NCBI GenBank assembly: GCA_002701875.1
Contig: NZWI01000049.1
Span: 6,838-24,064, forward strand
Source: Fidelibacterota bacterium
GTDB taxonomy: Bacteria > Fidelibacterota > Marinisomatia > Marinisomatales > TCS55
Reading direction: 5' to 3'
DNA length: 17,227 bases
The translations under genes were made by a program, and so were the position numbers. Every line of letters begins with the position of its first letter. Positions within the stretch are counted from its first letter, which is position 1. The notes under the pieces were generated by a model. The model was given only the letters and a program-made list of their open reading frames with translations. It was not told where the DNA came from and searched no databases. Below, in pieces: positions 14,199 through 17,227 of the stretch.

Positions 14199-17100
14199 GC
14201 GAGCAGCACTGGCAACAGCAATCGTACTGCTCTTCCTGATTCCCCTCGCTTCCTCCACGATAATCGCTGAGAGGGAGCCGGGCGGATTCGATGCTGACGG
14301 CAATTGGATAGTCTCGGTTGAGCACGATGTTCATCCGAATTGGTGGCTCCACTGGAGCCGAGACAAGGACGGCAATGAGCTGGATGACAGGCTTGAGTGG
14401 CTACTTGAGCAGCCCGCAGAGTTACAGCAAGATTGGTGGAGAAGGGCTCCGCCCGGAAGTGCTAGGATTTTCGTCGACTACAATCACCATCCAACCGATG
14501 CAGATGTCTCATCTCTAGAGGAGTTAGGTGTCGAGGTAACCTTCCGTTTCACTTACCTCGACACTGTCTCGGCTACTGCTCCCTTCGACTCCATATTGGA
14601 CCCGAATGGAATACGCTCCTTGCCAGGGGTGGTGATGGTCGAAGACCTAGGCCTTGCCGAGCCAAATATGCATGAAGCAGTTCCCAATATGGGGGTCGAT
14701 GCAGTTTGGCAAGACCTCGGACTAGACGGAACAGGTTCTGTTATTGCAATTCTTGATACCGGTGTTCGAGGCGATCACGAGGGCCTCAATGACATGGATG
14801 ATGACCCATTCACCTGCATCGACGACCCGCCAGAACCAGACCCTACTGATCCTACTCCCCCGCCAGTCCCTGCTGATTGCGACCCGAAAGTCATCGCCTT
14901 CTTCGATGCGGTATTTACCGACGAAGAGCACGACCCCGCCGAGTCATACGATTCCGGCACACATGGGACTCATGTTGCGGGTATCGCTGCTGGCAGTGGT
15001 GGTGGCCAGACCGACCCCACCACAGGACTGAGGTATGTCGGTGCGGCCCCAGGTGCTTGGCTGATCAACATACTAGCTTGCTGTGATGGCGATATTGAGG
15101 ATGTGATGCAAGGAGCTCAATGGGCCATAGACAACAAGGACAAGCATGGCATAGACATCGTTACTTCTTCATTGGGTGAGCAACAGTTTGAGATTCACAT
15201 CGATAATGATGGAAACTCCGCTTGGAGCCGTCAGATGGACATGGTTGTCGAGGCAGGAATCATCACCACACTATCTGCCGGAAACGAGTTTGGAGGAGCG
15301 ACCCTAGCCGGCTGCAACACCATAGATAGCCCTGGAGACGCTAAGCTGCCTGTAACTGTAGCCAGCCTAGACAAGGACCTAGGGCTGGCCATATACAGCA
15401 GTAGAGGATACACATCAGACATGCGAGTCAAGCCGGATGTTGCGACAATAGGATCCAACATCATGGCTCCAGACGCTGCGACCAAGGACGGTTACACGGG
15501 CAAGTCCGGAACCAGTATGGCCACTCCACTGATGGCGGGAATTGCAGCCCTGATGGTACAGGCCAATCCGGATATCACTCCGACTGAGTTCAAGGACATC
15601 ATCGCAGCACACTCAATTGAGCGTGAAATTGCCCTTCTGGATGACCCCGGCTTCAATGACTGCAGCCTGCTAGAGACTCGACCCGACAATGAGTTCGGTT
15701 ACGGCCAAGCAGATCCTGTGGCCTTTGTAGAGGCTGCAGGAAGCATCGACCGCTCTCTGAATGTCTCGATGGACTTGGCGACGCTGCAGGAGATTGGCAA
15801 CGAGAGTTACATCGCCGGAACCTCATCAGGCGGTGCGCCGGGTATGGGTGTTGTCGAGGTCAAGGTAGGGGGCGGAGAATGGAAGGGCGCGGCCGATTTG
15901 TCGAAGAACGGTGACTGGGCGACCTGGAGAGTCAAACTCGACCCTCATACAGGAGCTGGTAATTCGACGATCTATGCCAGACTGGTTATCTCAGAGGATA
16001 GTATCTCTCCGATTGATGCTCGCAGGGTTGTCCTCATCGACGGCCAGTCAGAATCAGGAGTAGCAGAAGGACTGACTTCTATGGGCTCATGGGTCTTCTT
16101 TGTGCCCTTTGCATTGGTGATGACTCTACTTGGTTTCATCATGATCACTGAGCGATGGGACAAGAAGTTCCTGTCAGCGTTAAGAGAATCCTCTGAGAAG
16201 GCCGGCGATGAACCCATTGACAATGTCTCATGGTTAGAGAAGATAAGAGCAGGTATAGTTTCCTTCTTTCTCTCATTCAGAGAATTCTACAGGGGACTCA
16301 GGAATGGCGAGGCGATGTCCGAGAACAAATCATCACGAACTATTACTCTGTGTATTCTCTATGTTGCCCAAGGGCTGCCATCAGGATTTGCGAATGTTGC
16401 CTTTGTTGCTTTCCTAGTAATCAATGGAATCACTCCAACACAGGTCGCCCTATTGTTCGCAACAGTGTACTTGCCTTGGACATTCAAGTTCATTTGGGGA
16501 CCAGTCATTGACATGATAAAATTCCCTCGTTACGGAGTAAGACGCCCTTGGATTCTGTTCGCAGAGACAGGCATGATAATCTCTCTAGCCACACTGTTAT
16601 TCATACCGGATCTCGTTGCGTCGATACAACTGGTAACAATAATGCTGTTCATCCATAATCTGTTCGCTTCATTCCAAGATGTAAGCGTGGACGCTCTCGC
16701 AGTCGATGTCCTAAAGCCGGACGAGGTGGCCACCGTGAACGGCCTGATGTTCGCCTCCAAGAGGGGCGGGATTATCTTTGGAGGTGCAGTATTGGGGGTG
16801 TTGGTAGTACCATTCGGAATCAAAGCAGCGATTCTAATCCAAATCCCGCTCCTGATTCTGATAATGATGGTACCTCTTTTCCTAAGAGAGAGGCCAGGAA
16901 ACAGTCTGTTCCCTTGGAGTAAGAAGGAGGAGCAGGAGGATACCTGGTTCGCTGAGACAGAGGATGCGATAGAGGCCGAAGCAGCACTACCTTGGGAGGC
17001 AGATCATCCAGAGGAATTCACGCAAGCCCGTTGGATCGCTACCAACCTCTACGAGAGTCGAATGTCTCCAGCAGCACTGTCCCTGTGGATAAGCATCGGC

Positions 17101-17227
17101 TTCTTACTGCTATGGGGGCTATTCGCCATTATGCACCAACTTACCAACACATTCACTGAAGATTGGGCGTTGACATTCGGAGACATCGCTGCACCGATGA
17201 AGTCGATGGGTAAGTGGGGCCTGCTAA
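14188..17227 (+). CDS. Subtilisin protease fused to AmpG/PAT-type MFS transporter (partial, cut by right edge)
   Basis: One open frame of at least 1013 codons with no stop to the window end. Signal peptide: residues 1-27 (RR, then a hydrophobic core). Acidic DKDGNELDD segment: 59-67. I9-like propeptide: about 92-160. S8 catalytic domain: D190 in AILDTGV, H259 in GTHGTH, N366 in SAGN, S443 in SGTSMATP. A proline-rich insert (212-230) is bracketed by C210 and C231. A beta-rich domain follows (520-620), then a membrane helix (634-653) flanked inside by ERWDKK. A cytosolic linker (654-716) leads to an MFS domain: YVAQGLPSGF (725-734), LPWTFKFIWGPVID (762-775), RRPWIL (785-790), six helices, an acidic central loop (910-948), and helix seven (about 964-985). 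The MFS part resembles AmpG/PAT carriers of muropeptides or acetyl-CoA. ATG 14188 directly precedes the signal peptide. Likely role: degrade protein outside and import products; the transported substrate is unproven. Confidence 0.93.
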   Translation, partial: MVGRRAALATAIVLLFLIPLASSTIIAEREPGGFDADGNWIVSVEHDVHPNWWLHWSRDKDGNELDDRLEWLLEQPAELQQDWWRRAPPGSARIFVDYNHHPTDADVSSLEELGVEVTFRFTYLDTVSATAPFDSILDPNGIRSLPGVVMVEDLGLAEPNMHEAVPNMGVDAVWQDLGLDGTGSVIAILDTGVRGDHEGLNDMDDDPFTCIDDPPEPDPTDPTPPPVPADCDPKVIAFFDAVFTDEEHDPAESYDSGTHGTHVAGIAAGSGGGQTDPTTGLRYVGAAPGAWLINILACCDGDIEDVMQGAQWAIDNKDKHGIDIVTSSLGEQQFEIHIDNDGNSAWSRQMDMVVEAGIITTLSAGNEFGGATLAGCNTIDSPGDAKLPVTVASLDKDLGLAIYSSRGYTSDMRVKPDVATIGSNIMAPDAATKDGYTGKSGTSMATPLMAGIAALMVQANPDITPTEFKDIIAAHSIEREIALLDDPGFNDCSLLETRPDNEFGYGQADPVAFVEAAGSIDRSLNVSMDLATLQEIGNESYIAGTSSGGAPGMGVVEVKVGGGEWKGAADLSKNGDWATWRVKLDPHTGAGNSTIYARLVISEDSISPIDARRVVLIDGQSESGVAEGLTSMGSWVFFVPFALVMTLLGFIMITERWDKKFLSALRESSEKAGDEPIDNVSWLEKIRAGIVSFFLSFREFYRGLRNGEAMSENKSSRTITLCILYVAQGLPSGFANVAFVAFLVINGITPTQVALLFATVYLPWTFKFIWGPVIDMIKFPRYGVRRPWILFAETGMIISLATLLFIPDLVASIQLVTIMLFIHNLFASFQDVSVDALAVDVLKPDEVATVNGLMFASKRGGIIFGGAVLGVLVVPFGIKAAILIQIPLLILIMMVPLFLRERPGNSLFPWSKKEEQEDTWFAETEDAIEAEAALPWEADHPEEFTQARWIATNLYESRMSPAALSLWISIGFLLLWGLFAIMHQLTNTFTEDWALTFGDIAAPMKSMGKWGLL

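Noticed and set aside
16080..16350. Protease-transporter junction as an assembly or frameshift artefact
   Set aside because: I translated every codon from 14188 to the edge and found no stop. The linker has sensible codons and the helix orientation fits both halves. Only comparison with relatives could finally exclude it.

Overview
The window looks like part of an archaeal genome, most likely a marine Thermoplasmatota lineage such as Marine Group II (Poseidoniales). The evidence is indirect: an archaeal RibL-type FAD synthase and archaeal-style lumazine synthase, SD-preceded GTG and TTG starts, AT-rich TATA-like promoter DNA, and membrane-anchored subtilisins with acidic DxDxDG segments. No rRNA, tRNA, CRISPR array or insertion sequence was seen. 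No gene-free stretch exceeds 300 bases; the longest is 155 bases (8264-8418).

Layout. Thirteen genes run leftward (minus strand) from 13203 to the left edge, and two run rightward from 13268 to the right edge. Reading the minus strand in transcription order: (1) a riboflavin/FAD block, ribB, ribL, riboflavin synthase and ribH, with 27-nt, 1-nt and -4-nt junctions; (2) a redox/sulfur block, thioredoxin reductase, a small membrane protein and a MoeZ-like E1/rhodanese protein; (3) after an AT-rich control region, a zinc-ribbon/E1alpha/E1beta 2-oxoacid dehydrogenase fusion, a Na+/Ca2+-type exchanger and an MCAD-like acyl-CoA dehydrogenase; (4) a secreted, membrane-anchored subtilisin overlapping a MobA/MocA-like nucleotidyltransferase, then a ZIP metal transporter cut by the left edge.

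On the plus strand, a fucokinase-like GHMP kinase diverges from ribB across 64 bases. It is followed by the most striking gene of the window: one uninterrupted reading frame from 14188 to the right edge (at least 1013 residues) that joins a signal peptide, a complete subtilisin domain, one membrane helix and an AmpG/PAT-type MFS transporter. The predicted topology is self-consistent: protease outside, helix inward, transporter N-terminus inside. It suggests a 'cut and import' machine on one polypeptide.

Themes. Flavin supply (rib genes) lies beside flavin users (thioredoxin reductase, acyl-CoA dehydrogenase). Oxoacid and acyl-CoA oxidation, two paralogous surface proteases and a possible peptide importer fit a heterotroph living on proteins and lipids. 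Short perfect inverted repeats with 3-nt spacers recur at gene boundaries, more often than expected by chance in so little intergenic DNA, and may be operators or RNA hairpins.
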